From the NCBI GenBank assembly GCA_003175915.1, contig PSRH01000200.1, positions 1 through 21,536 on the forward strand: 21,536 nucleotides of DNA. The letters run 5' to 3'. Of this stretch, positions 1 to 7,069 are shown piece after piece. Under the pieces are notes generated by a model. It had not been told where the DNA came from. It made no database searches and worked only from the letters and a program-made list of their open reading frames with translations. Source of the stretch: Candidatus Melainabacteria bacterium. Lineage in GTDB: Bacteria; Cyanobacteriota; Vampirovibrionia; Obscuribacterales; Obscuribacteraceae. The position numbers and the translations under genes were made by a program. Positions within the stretch are counted from its first letter, which is position 1. Each line of letters opens with the position of its first letter.

Positions 1-1
1 C

Positions 2-1159
2 AGTCAAACCTTGACGATTAGCACGGAAGAGATATGGCGCCGGCTCCTGGCCGGCTCACAGGATGGGATTCTGGTCAGTGGACCAGATCAGATCATTTCT
101 GCTTGCAACCCGGCACTGGCAAAACTGGTTGGTCTGTCCGAGCAAGAATTGATCGGGCAGCCCCTCAGTAAAGTTGTCGATATAGAAAGCCTGGAGCGTT
201 CTCTTAAAGAGCGAGGTTATTCTGAGCTACCCGCTTGTGACACCCCGGACAGTGGCAATAACGGCGATTGCCGACTACCTGGTTCCCACAGTAACGCAGC
301 ACCGCTCCTCAGTACAACGGTGTTTTGTCGTAGCAGCATGAACCTGGTCATGCCTGTTGATCATTTACCGATAAGCGATCCCTCTGGAAAAATGCTTGGC
401 TACCTGACGATTATTTACATCGTCCACGCCAGTTCAGTTCAGCAAGCGCAAACCGAGTTTGTCAGCACAGTCAGTCACGAATTGCGAACACCGCTTACCT
501 CAATCAAGGGTTTTGCCGACACAATACTAAGGGCAGGTGAGCGACTGGAAGCCGGTCAACAACGACGATATGTCGGCATTATCAAAGATCAAGCCGACAG
601 GCTCACTCGCCTGGTGGAAGATTTGCTCGCCGTCTCCAGACTGGAATCGAAAAAGATGCAGCTCACCATGCGGGCAATAGATTTCAGTGAAACGCTGCAG
701 CGCGTCATTCGCAACCTGGCGGATAAGGCAGGCAGCCATCGCATCGCCCTCAATCTGGCGGTGGGGTTACCTCCGGTCTGGGCTGATGCCGACAGGCTCG
801 AGCAGATACTGACAAATCTGATCGACAACGCTATCAAATATTCGCCACCGCAAAGCACCGTCACCATCTCTGCCCGAGATATAGACACGGCGCCGGAGAT
901 GATTGAGTTTTCCGTCTCTGATGAAGGCGTGGGCATACCGCCGGAGCATCTGCCTCAGATTTTCACCAAGTTCAGCCGCCTGGATAATCCTCTTGTTAGG
1001 CAGACGGAAGGAACCGGATTGGGTTTGTACATCACCCGCTCGCTGGTTCTCGCCCTCGGTGGAGACATAAAGGTAGAAAGCATCCCGGGCAAGACGACTT
1101 TCACCGTCCGCCTGCCGGCTACCAGCCTGGAACAACAAGCTGCACGAGGTCGAGACTGA
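2..1159 (+). CDS. PAS-domain sensor histidine kinase, 5' end outside the window
   Basis: This is an ATP-dependent autokinase of a two-component system. Numbering from the TTG at position 11, a PAS-like domain covers about residues 5-60. The HisKA H-box lies at 154-164 with phospho-accepting His156 in SHELRTPLTSIKGF. The HATPase domain has the N-box NLIDNAIKYS (269-278), the G1 box DEGVGIP (304-310), the F-box FTKFSR (318-323) and the G2 box GTGLGLY (334-340), so all catalytic elements are present. The frame stays open to the window edge with no stop and no clear ribosome site at the TTG. Upstream membrane or HAMP segments are therefore likely cut off. The PAS-HisKA layout resembles NblS/Hik33 and WalK kinases, and NblS is the known partner of cyanobacterial RpaB, but orthology cannot be judged here. 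The next gene starts 2 nt after the stop, implying one transcript. Confidence 0.9.
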   Translation, partial: SQTLTISTEEIWRRLLAGSQDGILVSGPDQIISACNPALAKLVGLSEQELIGQPLSKVVDIESLERSLKERGYSELPACDTPDSGNNGDCRLPGSHSNAAPLLSTTVFCRSSMNLVMPVDHLPISDPSGKMLGYLTIIYIVHASSVQQAQTEFVSTVSHELRTPLTSIKGFADTILRAGERLEAGQQRRYVGIIKDQADRLTRLVEDLLAVSRLESKKMQLTMRAIDFSETLQRVIRNLADKAGSHRIALNLAVGLPPVWADADRLEQILTNLIDNAIKYSPPQSTVTISARDIDTAPEMIEFSVSDEGVGIPPEHLPQIFTKFSRLDNPLVRQTEGTGLGLYITRSLVLALGGDIKVESIPGKTTFTVRLPATSLEQQAARGRD

Positions 1160-1161
1160 TT

Positions 1162-2517
1162 ATGTTACCGACCCCGATTATCCTCGTCATCCACAAAGCC
1201 AAGCAGGCGGTCGACTATGCCTCAGTCCTGGAGAAGACCGGTGCCCGCGTGCACGCCGTCAGCTCATTTGAAGAAGCAAACGAACTCTTGTCCTTCTTGC
1301 ATCCTGATCTGGTTATTCTGGCCGATCACCTGCCTGATGGCGACGGCAGGCTCTATTGCCAGCAGATAAGAGCCAGTCTCCAGCACCTTCGACCCGTGTT
1401 GGTCCTGCTCCACAGCTCCGACGATGTAAACGAGAGGATCAGCTCCTTCCGCTATGGTGCCGACGACGTGCTTGGTGATCCGATCGATAAGAACGAATTG
1501 GCTATACGGGTCTTGGCCCACCTGAGACGACGCCAGGAGGAATTCTCCAATCCTTTGACCCTTTTGCCGGGTCCAAATTTGATTCGCCGCATGCTCGAAC
1601 AAAATCTCGTCGGCGACAAGCCCTGGGCCGCAATGTCAGTGGATCTGAACAAAATCCGCGTCTACAACGAGACCTATGGTGACCTGGCCGGCGACCAATT
1701 GATCAAGGCGCTAGGCGCGATCCTGGTAGACGTTTCCGATGACAACGATTTTGTTGGTCACCTGGAAGCCGACGATTTTCTGTTCATCACCATGAACGAA
1801 AATCCTGAACGTCAGGCCGAGAAAATTTGCCAGCAATTCGATCATATAAGTCACCGCTTCTATCCCCGCGGCGACATCGAGCGCGGCTACTTGATCTCCA
1901 CTGGGCGCGGCGGCATCAGACGCCGGGTGCCGCTCATATCGATTGCCATTGGTATCGTATCTAGTGCCACCCGCCGTTTCCAGAGCTATGTAGACATTCT
2001 CACTACTTCGCGAGATTACCGCTATCTCGCGAAAAAACAAGCAGGTTCGACCTGGGTGAGCGACAGCTCTTCCAAGGTAACCGGTCATCGCTTGCCGCCG
2101 GCAAGGCGTCTTGCTGCCAGCAAGGACGGCCAGCGCGCTTCCCGCATACTGGTGATCGAACCGGATGGAGCTATGGCCTGCCTGTTGCAGGAAACATTAT
2201 CGCTTGAAGGCTATTTAGTGGAGGTAACCAGTTCCGCCGATGAAGCCTTCGCCTTACTGAGACACGATCCGCATCCCGATCTGATCCTGCTTGAATCTAA
2301 CCTGGCTGATCGCAAGATGGATGGTTGGAAACTTTGCCGCACCTTGAAAGAAGACAAAGAGCTGTCGAGTATCTGGTTAGTGATGGCCACTTCTCACCCG
2401 GATCAACTTTTGGCTCTGGAAGCGGGTGCCGACCTCTATCTGCCCAAGCCGTTCGACATGCCTTCGCTTCTCACGGAAGTTAATCTCCTTTTGCGTTCGC
2501 CGGTAAGTTCTATTTAG
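1162..2517 (+). CDS. REC-GGDEF-REC protein with degenerate phosphorylation and cyclase sites
   Basis: This 451-residue cytoplasmic protein has a receiver domain (about 1-125), a GGDEF-like domain (about 130-300), a linker and a second receiver (about 327-447). In REC1 the usual phospho-acceptor position after DLVIL is Ala54, the acidic pair is replaced by HK, and the conserved lysine loop reads GDPID. In REC2 the acidic pair survives as Glu333/Asp335 and Lys429 is present, but the acceptor position is Glu378 (LILLESN), which could mimic constitutive phosphorylation. The cyclase signature is EADDF (202-206) instead of GGDEF, so diguanylate cyclase activity is unlikely. The start ATG is 2 nt after the upstream kinase stop, with GAGG about 12 nt before it, suggesting coupled translation. 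Its role is inferred to be scaffolding or allosteric binding rather than phosphorelay. The domain calls are firm and the function is unknown. Confidence 0.88.
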   Translation: MLPTPIILVIHKAKQAVDYASVLEKTGARVHAVSSFEEANELLSFLHPDLVILADHLPDGDGRLYCQQIRASLQHLRPVLVLLHSSDDVNERISSFRYGADDVLGDPIDKNELAIRVLAHLRRRQEEFSNPLTLLPGPNLIRRMLEQNLVGDKPWAAMSVDLNKIRVYNETYGDLAGDQLIKALGAILVDVSDDNDFVGHLEADDFLFITMNENPERQAEKICQQFDHISHRFYPRGDIERGYLISTGRGGIRRRVPLISIAIGIVSSATRRFQSYVDILTTSRDYRYLAKKQAGSTWVSDSSSKVTGHRLPPARRLAASKDGQRASRILVIEPDGAMACLLQETLSLEGYLVEVTSSADEAFALLRHDPHPDLILLESNLADRKMDGWKLCRTLKEDKELSSIWLVMATSHPDQLLALEAGADLYLPKPFDMPSLLTEVNLLLRSPVSSI

Positions 2518-2536
2518 TTAGCATCCGAGAGCGCCA

Positions 2537-3289
2537 CTAATATTGATACCAATCCAGAGCCGACGGATCAACTGTATCTCCCGGTAGGTCTTTCCCGTAC
2601 TGCTCAAAAATTTGCCCCTTGGCAGATCTACACGAAAATGCTTGAGCAGATTTGCCCTGTTTTTTGTAGATCAATTCTGCTTCCTTTAGCAGCTTCAAAA
2701 AACTCGACCAGCCTAGTTTATGGTCTCCGACAACGACGCAGACTTCGCTACTGGCAAGAACAAGAGCGAGATTGATGCCAAATTCTTGTTTTGTGTCAGC
2801 CATTTCCACCGAGTCCCCCATTCCTGCATGCTCATACGCCTCTGTGGCATCTTGCAGCAATGGTAAAGCAAGCTTCGCCATCCCTTTTTTGACTAGTTCA
2901 GCGGAGATTTCAACCTCAAAAGCGGCCAACTTTGCCGGGGTTAATAGCTGGCGCGCATAAGCTACAGACTGGCTCAAATGTGAGGACATTAGTCGTTCCC
3001 TGTCTTCCCTTCTCTCAAAGTAGTAAGACATTGCCGCTAGTTTATGCAACTCCGCTGCCCGAAGTATGTTCTTTTCACTCTTGAGCTCATTCGGCAGCTT
3101 GGCAAACTGAGGCTCTATATTCTTTGTCGGCTCCGCATCGTGCCAAAGAGTGTCATGAATTTCATCGAGAAGTTCAGACACCGTCTCTTCGTCGGTGTTT
3201 CCAGCTGCTGCGGCGTCTAATGAATTTGACATAGGATGGGCAAGGCAAATGACTAAAGCCAATAACAAGAGAAAAAAGGCGTAGCGCAA
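2537..3289 (-). CDS. exported alpha-helical protein of unknown function
   Basis: I do not recognise this family. The 250-residue product begins with a clear signal peptide, a hydrophobic stretch at residues 3-18 followed by small residues. The rest is rich in Ala, Leu, Glu and Lys and reads as paired helices resembling TPR-like repeats (for example about 75-165 and 190-230), without a catalytic motif. The start is a TTG with GAGG 5 nt upstream, and the hydrophobic segment begins directly after it. It converges on the signalling gene to its left with only 19 nt between stops and no obvious terminator. It follows gmhB by 73 nt after no visible promoter, so it may share the gmhB transcript. A periplasmic protein-binding role would fit the helical repeats, but that is only inference. 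Confidence 0.75.
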   Translation of the reverse strand: MRYAFFLLLLALVICLAHPMSNSLDAAAAGNTDEETVSELLDEIHDTLWHDAEPTKNIEPQFAKLPNELKSEKNILRAAELHKLAAMSYYFERREDRERLMSSHLSQSVAYARQLLTPAKLAAFEVEISAELVKKGMAKLALPLLQDATEAYEHAGMGDSVEMADTKQEFGINLALVLASSEVCVVVGDHKLGWSSFLKLLKEAELIYKKQGKSAQAFSCRSAKGQIFEQYGKDLPGDTVDPSALDWYQY

Positions 3290-3336
3290 ATGGTCCTCAC
3301 AAAATGGTCTCGAGTCTCTAGTTCTATCCGATGCCT

Positions 3337-3963
3337 TTAAACCAGTTCACGACTGCCCTCCCCCATTGACTTATCTTTCAGTCCTTTGAGAATCCACTCG
3401 ACGGCTTCAACAATAGAAGTAGCTTCGTAGTCTGCTTTGATTGGCCACTGGTAACTGCCTTCCAGGACAGCATCTCCGTAGCCGGTGCGAACCAGAATTC
3501 CTCTGGCACCACAATTTCTAGCTAATTCAATGTCGGTGGCTTTGTCGCCGACCACGAAGGACTGCTTTCGATCGAGCTCCGGATGTTCGGCATAGGCTTT
3601 CTCGACCATACCAGTAGCCGGTTTGCGACAATCACATTTCTTGCTGTAGCTGGCCACTATGCCTTCCGGCAAATGGGGGCAGTAATAAATGGCGTCAAGA
3701 AAGGCGCCTTCGGCGGCGAGCAAGGCGACAAGACGCTCATGCAAGGCATGAATATGACTTTCCGGATAGTAATCCCTGGCCGGTCCGGATTGATTAGTCG
3801 TGAGTATGGCGGCCACACCTGCCTGATTAAGTTTGCTAACGGCCAGGGCGGCGCCCTCGATCAACCTTAAATCGGCGACTCTTTTTATATAGCCGGACTC
3901 GACGTTGAGAGTCCCGTCCCGGTCTAGAAAAACGACCGCTCTGCTTGGCTTTGGCGCTTTCAT
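3337..3963 (-). CDS. gmhB: D-glycero-D-manno-heptose 1,7-bisphosphate 7-phosphatase (HAD family, GmhB-like)
   Basis: GmhB removes the 7-phosphate of heptose bisphosphate in the cytoplasmic route to ADP-heptose for lipopolysaccharide or other heptosylated glycans. The 208-residue length is close to the family norm. Visible motifs are the HAD motif DRDGTLN with nucleophile Asp14 and Asp16, motif II TNQSG (56-60), and the family-specific zinc loop with CPH (Cys95, His97) and CDC (Cys110, Cys112) followed by RKP. The last HAD motif is GDKATDIE (139-146). The start is the ATG at 3963 because AGG sits 9 nt upstream. The in-frame ATG at 3972 would directly abut that AGG. A histidinol-phosphatase activity is the main alternative, but the zinc loop and the TNQSGPAR context favour GmhB. 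It supports a Gram-negative envelope. Confidence 0.88.
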   Translation of the reverse strand: MKAPKPSRAVVFLDRDGTLNVESGYIKRVADLRLIEGAALAVSKLNQAGVAAILTTNQSGPARDYYPESHIHALHERLVALLAAEGAFLDAIYYCPHLPEGIVASYSKKCDCRKPATGMVEKAYAEHPELDRKQSFVVGDKATDIELARNCGARGILVRTGYGDAVLEGSYQWPIKADYEATSIVEAVEWILKGLKDKSMGEGSRELV

Positions 3964-4083
3964 TAATGGCATCCTAGCGGATTGATCGGGGATTCTGTAT
4001 CGACTTTGGGGGAAATGTTACCGGATGCGACGGGGCATCGTACTATCCGGCAGAGTCGATTGTATGCTTGAATAGTTGAGGTT

Positions 4084-4115
4084 TTGGTCAACGGCTGTCG
4101 GGCTGGCATGACCAA
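4084..4115. promoter_or_regulatory. inverted repeat upstream of the BlaI-type repressor gene
   Basis: TTGGTCA at 4084-4090 is matched perfectly by TGACCAA at 4109-4115, with an 18-nt spacer, ending 43 nt before the repressor start. It lies in the divergent gap between gmhB and the repressor gene. A palindromic operator for autoregulation is plausible because BlaI-type proteins bind dyads as dimers, but the sequence is not the classic TACA/TGTA BlaI dyad. A further weak GTTA-N8-TAAC pair follows near 4123-4138. The rest of the 3964-4158 gap holds nothing else I can identify. Confidence 0.4.
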
Positions 4116-4158
4116 CCCCTATGTTAGGATCGCTTAACTGTTCAATCAGGAAACGGCA

Positions 4159-4566
4159 ATGAGACTACATGACGAAAATGCTTCTTTTCGCTTCAATCAG
4201 ACCGGTCTGAGGAAATTCTTGGGCGATCTTGAATGCGAGATCATGGAATTGGTCTGGAAGAAAGCCAATCCAACGGTGACTGTGCGAGAGATTTATGACA
4301 TTCTCCGCCGCGAAAGACAAATTGCCTACACCACTGTCATGACAACTATGGTCCGCCTTGCCGAAAAAGGCCTGTTGCGGATCGTCGATAAGGCCGGACT
4401 GGCCAATTGCTATTCGCCTCAGGAAGGGCGTGAAGAATTCATCCGTAATACTGTCGCTCATATTCTTGAGATCTTCACTAAGGAATTTCCCCAGGAATCG
4501 AAAGCCTACTTCCAGGACGGCGGCCGCAAGACGGAAAAGAAAGCAGCCGCCCGCAAGGGTCGTTAG
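4159..4566 (+). CDS. BlaI/MecI/CopY-family transcriptional repressor
   Basis: This is a winged-helix DNA-binding repressor of 135 residues, near the usual length (about 120-130). The N-terminal domain shows the family pattern LGDLECEIMELVWK (about 20-33), then the recognition-helix region TVREIYDILRRE and AYTTVMTTMVRLAEKGLL (about 56-73). The C-terminal part is the helical dimerisation segment and ends in a basic tail rich in Lys and Arg. AGGA 7 nt before the ATG supports the start. In classical systems BlaI is cleaved after signalling by the membrane metalloprotease BlaR1, but no blaR1 or beta-lactamase gene is adjacent, so the target genes are unknown. Stand-alone family members control copper, antibiotic or stress genes in other bacteria. 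The gene is monocistronic, closed by hairpins at 4611-4628 and 4686-4710. Confidence 0.9.
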   Translation: MRLHDENASFRFNQTGLRKFLGDLECEIMELVWKKANPTVTVREIYDILRRERQIAYTTVMTTMVRLAEKGLLRIVDKAGLANCYSPQEGREEFIRNTVAHILEIFTKEFPQESKAYFQDGGRKTEKKAAARKGR

Positions 4567-4610
4567 CTCTTACCCTACTTAAGAGGGCCTCGGCTCGACG
4601 TCCCTTGTCG

Positions 4611-4628
4611 GGGCGGCTTCAGCCGCCC
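4611..4628 (+). terminator. GC-rich hairpin after the BlaI-type gene
   Basis: GGGCGGC (4611-4617) pairs with GCCGCCC (4622-4628) across a TTCA tetraloop. The stem is very stable but is followed by GCGTTTCC rather than a T-run. It may be a processing or stabilising hairpin rather than a true intrinsic terminator. Confidence 0.45.
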
Positions 4629-4685
4629 GCGTTTCCAAACAGCGACCCCCTAAGATCGTCCCCTGCAAAAGACCTAACAATAAGC

Positions 4686-4710
4686 AAAGGGGGCAGTTGC
4701 CCCCTTTTTT
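4686..4710 (+). terminator. rho-independent terminator
   Basis: AAAGGGGGC (4686-4694) pairs with GCCCCC plus the first three Ts (4699-4707), loop AGTT, followed by an unbroken run of six T (4705-4710). This is a textbook intrinsic terminator for the BlaI-type gene. On the opposite strand the hairpin is followed by TTTGCTTA, so it might also end the convergent secretin transcript less efficiently. Confidence 0.88.
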
Positions 4711-4753
4711 ATACTGGCCGAGCTTGGAAGTGCGCAGTATTGCTTAACCCCTA

Positions 4754-7009
4754 TTACTGTGAATCCGGTACCGGGGCGCCCTCTGGCAGAGTTGGAGAGG
4801 TCTTTTGATAACGCTCTGCCCTGCCTGAAGTGTAGTGCCGTTCGTCGAGGACTGTCGGCTCAACTTGGAACAAGTTCGTGTCACGAACGCCTTCGACCCT
4901 GCCGACTTCCTCAGGTATCTTCAGTTGTCCCGGCGTACCCGGCAAGATAATTTCCGGACGTACCGATACGACCAGTTCACTTTCGTTCTTGGAGAATGCC
5001 TTAGAACGGTAGAGAGCACCTAATACCGGCACTTCTCCTAGAAGCGGCGTTTTGTTCAATTCGCGACCGTTGTTGCTTGAAATCAATCCTGCGATGTACA
5101 GCTCCTGACCCGGTTTCAACTCCACGATCGTCTGCGACTTTCTGGTAGTGAATGAGTTGATTGGTGTCGATGAGCCGACAAACACAAGAGCGTTGGCTGT
5201 ACTCAAGATCCGTTCTTCAGGTGAAACTTCCAAGTTGATGGAGCCGTTTTCTTGAAGAACAGGAATAATGTTCAACCTCAAGCCGAAAGGCTCGAAGGTG
5301 ATGGACTGCTGGGAAGTACCAGCGGTGGCTAACTGTTGCAAAATCGGCACTTCGCCACCAGCCAGGAACGAAGCTCGTTCACCGGATACGGTAACCAAAG
5401 TCGGCTCAGCCAGGATGCGCGCCCGATTGTGCTCGATCGATCCCTGAATGGACGGGTTGATCGACAAGCTGCCGTGACCGATTCGCATGGGCGAAGCGGC
5501 GGTGAACAAGTTCAAGAGATTGCCGGCTGCCGTAGAGAACGTGGTACCACCCGGAGCACCGAAGATAGCCGACACAGGCAGAAGTCCCGGAGGTGCTTGG
5601 TTAAAAGCAGTACCTTGACCGATACCAGTGTTATTTTGGGTAACGCCCAGTTCAGACAACTGGTTACCAGTGACAAAGCCAGCCGGCCTGAAGCTTGTTC
5701 CCAGATTGTTTAGACCACCAAGACCATTGATTTGATAACCTGGATATGCCTGGATTATTGGGAAGAGCCCACCGTTGCTACCAGTCCCTGAGTTGTTACC
5801 GCCGATACCTGCCGAGAATGTTGCTGTCGTCAGGTTGAGGCCGAGTTGGACACCAATTGCCCTGGCAGTCGCCGTATTCATTTCTAAAAATGCGACGTGC
5901 AAGACAATTAGCGGGACTTTGCGCACCTTAACCAAACTTGTCACCCGCCCACCGTCGCTGGTTACCAGCTGGGCCCGGCCTATATTGTTATTCAAGTTTG
6001 GAAAGAACGTGTACTTGTCGACGGAAGTCAACTGCGACAGCTGTCCTGTCTGACCGCCGGCGCCGCCACCACCGCCTTGAGCGCCCATTTCACCGATACG
6101 AGCGTTAATCAGTCGGTTGTTTGCCACCTGAATATTGAGACCGCGGTCGTCCATGAAAACGTTAGCAGCGGCAAAAGCTCTGATAATCGATTCTGGGTGG
6201 TCAACGTCGCCAAGCAGAATTACTCGGTCACTGCCCCCCACGTTATAGGTTTTGACGACGATCCGAGGATCGATTTCGCGCAACGTCGCTTGCAGCTGGC
6301 TAAAATCCCGGGCGACCCGCAAATCGATAGCCACCGAATTGCCAGCGTCATCCCAGAGCACCATTGTGGCCGTGCCGGGCGTTTTACCGAGAAGAACAAT
6401 CTGGTTCTCAGCAACAACTACCGGTTCGGCAATGGCCGGATCGCTTATCGATGTACGAACGATCTTGTTTTTGGTCTTGAAAGTTCGTGATTGCGAGACT
6501 TTGAGGTCGATGACGTTCGTGGACTTGAATTCCTCCATGTCCAGGGTGCCTGACACCACAGGAGGAATTGGCGTCACCGGCACCGGCGTCGCGTCATTCT
6601 GAGCGATCAGGCTGTCCGGTGGCAATTGGGCGAGTAAGGCCTTACCATTTTCCTCATCGCCTTTAGCCACCGGCACGGCCACATTGGCCGCTTCCACCTG
6701 CTCAGTTTTGCTCGGCAACGATTCTGCCGTAATCGGCAGGCTACCGTGTATTGTCAGAGCAGCTTTAGTCGAGTTGACCGAGCTTAGGTTTTGACTCGGA
6801 CCAGAAAGCAGCAACATGGAATGAGCTCGCGGCGCCGCCACTTGCCTGACACTCTTAGTCCTTGCCGGGCTGCTGGTTGGCGCACTCGACCCGGCAGAGA
6901 TTTTTTGCCAAATCGGTGAACCGTTGGGCGCGCTCATCGCGGGTAACAACGTACCTTGAGCAAGCGCCACGGTCACGCTCAAGCTCAAGCACAATCGATA
7001 CCTTTTCAT
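4754..7009 (-). CDS. secretin, CpaC/RcpA-like pilus assembly type (copy 2)
   Basis: This is an outer-membrane secretin predicted to form a gated channel for a Tad/Flp-type pilus or a related secretion machine. The start at 7009 is chosen because GGGAG lies 8-9 nt upstream and a signal peptide (MKRYRLCLSLSVTVALAQG, cleavage near AMSA) begins there. The product is 751 residues. After a Pro/Ala-rich stretch of about 135 residues comes the pilus-secretin N-terminal domain (about 162-232, with VIDLKVSQSRTFKTKNK and SDPAIAEPVVV). A BON-like segment follows (LLGDVDHPES), then a Gly-rich linker (about 308-324) and the secretin core (about 352-692). The core includes RARILAEPTLVTVSGE, FLAGGEVPI, GLRLNIIPV, ELKPGQELYIAGL and TPLLGEVPVLGALYRSK. 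The C-terminal tail is nearly identical to that of the upstream paralogue, which ends 60 nt away. No ATPase, CpaB or pilin gene is adjacent. Confidence 0.88.
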   Translation of the reverse strand: MKRYRLCLSLSVTVALAQGTLLPAMSAPNGSPIWQKISAGSSAPTSSPARTKSVRQVAAPRAHSMLLLSGPSQNLSSVNSTKAALTIHGSLPITAESLPSKTEQVEAANVAVPVAKGDEENGKALLAQLPPDSLIAQNDATPVPVTPIPPVVSGTLDMEEFKSTNVIDLKVSQSRTFKTKNKIVRTSISDPAIAEPVVVAENQIVLLGKTPGTATMVLWDDAGNSVAIDLRVARDFSQLQATLREIDPRIVVKTYNVGGSDRVILLGDVDHPESIIRAFAAANVFMDDRGLNIQVANNRLINARIGEMGAQGGGGGAGGQTGQLSQLTSVDKYTFFPNLNNNIGRAQLVTSDGGRVTSLVKVRKVPLIVLHVAFLEMNTATARAIGVQLGLNLTTATFSAGIGGNNSGTGSNGGLFPIIQAYPGYQINGLGGLNNLGTSFRPAGFVTGNQLSELGVTQNNTGIGQGTAFNQAPPGLLPVSAIFGAPGGTTFSTAAGNLLNLFTAASPMRIGHGSLSINPSIQGSIEHNRARILAEPTLVTVSGERASFLAGGEVPILQQLATAGTSQQSITFEPFGLRLNIIPVLQENGSINLEVSPEERILSTANALVFVGSSTPINSFTTRKSQTIVELKPGQELYIAGLISSNNGRELNKTPLLGEVPVLGALYRSKAFSKNESELVVSVRPEIILPGTPGQLKIPEEVGRVEGVRDTNLFQVEPTVLDERHYTSGRAERYQKTSPTLPEGAPVPDSQ

Positions 7010-7069
7010 AATATTCTCCCGTATTGGCAAGGTAAACAACGCTGTCGTAGTCCTCATTATCATGATGTC

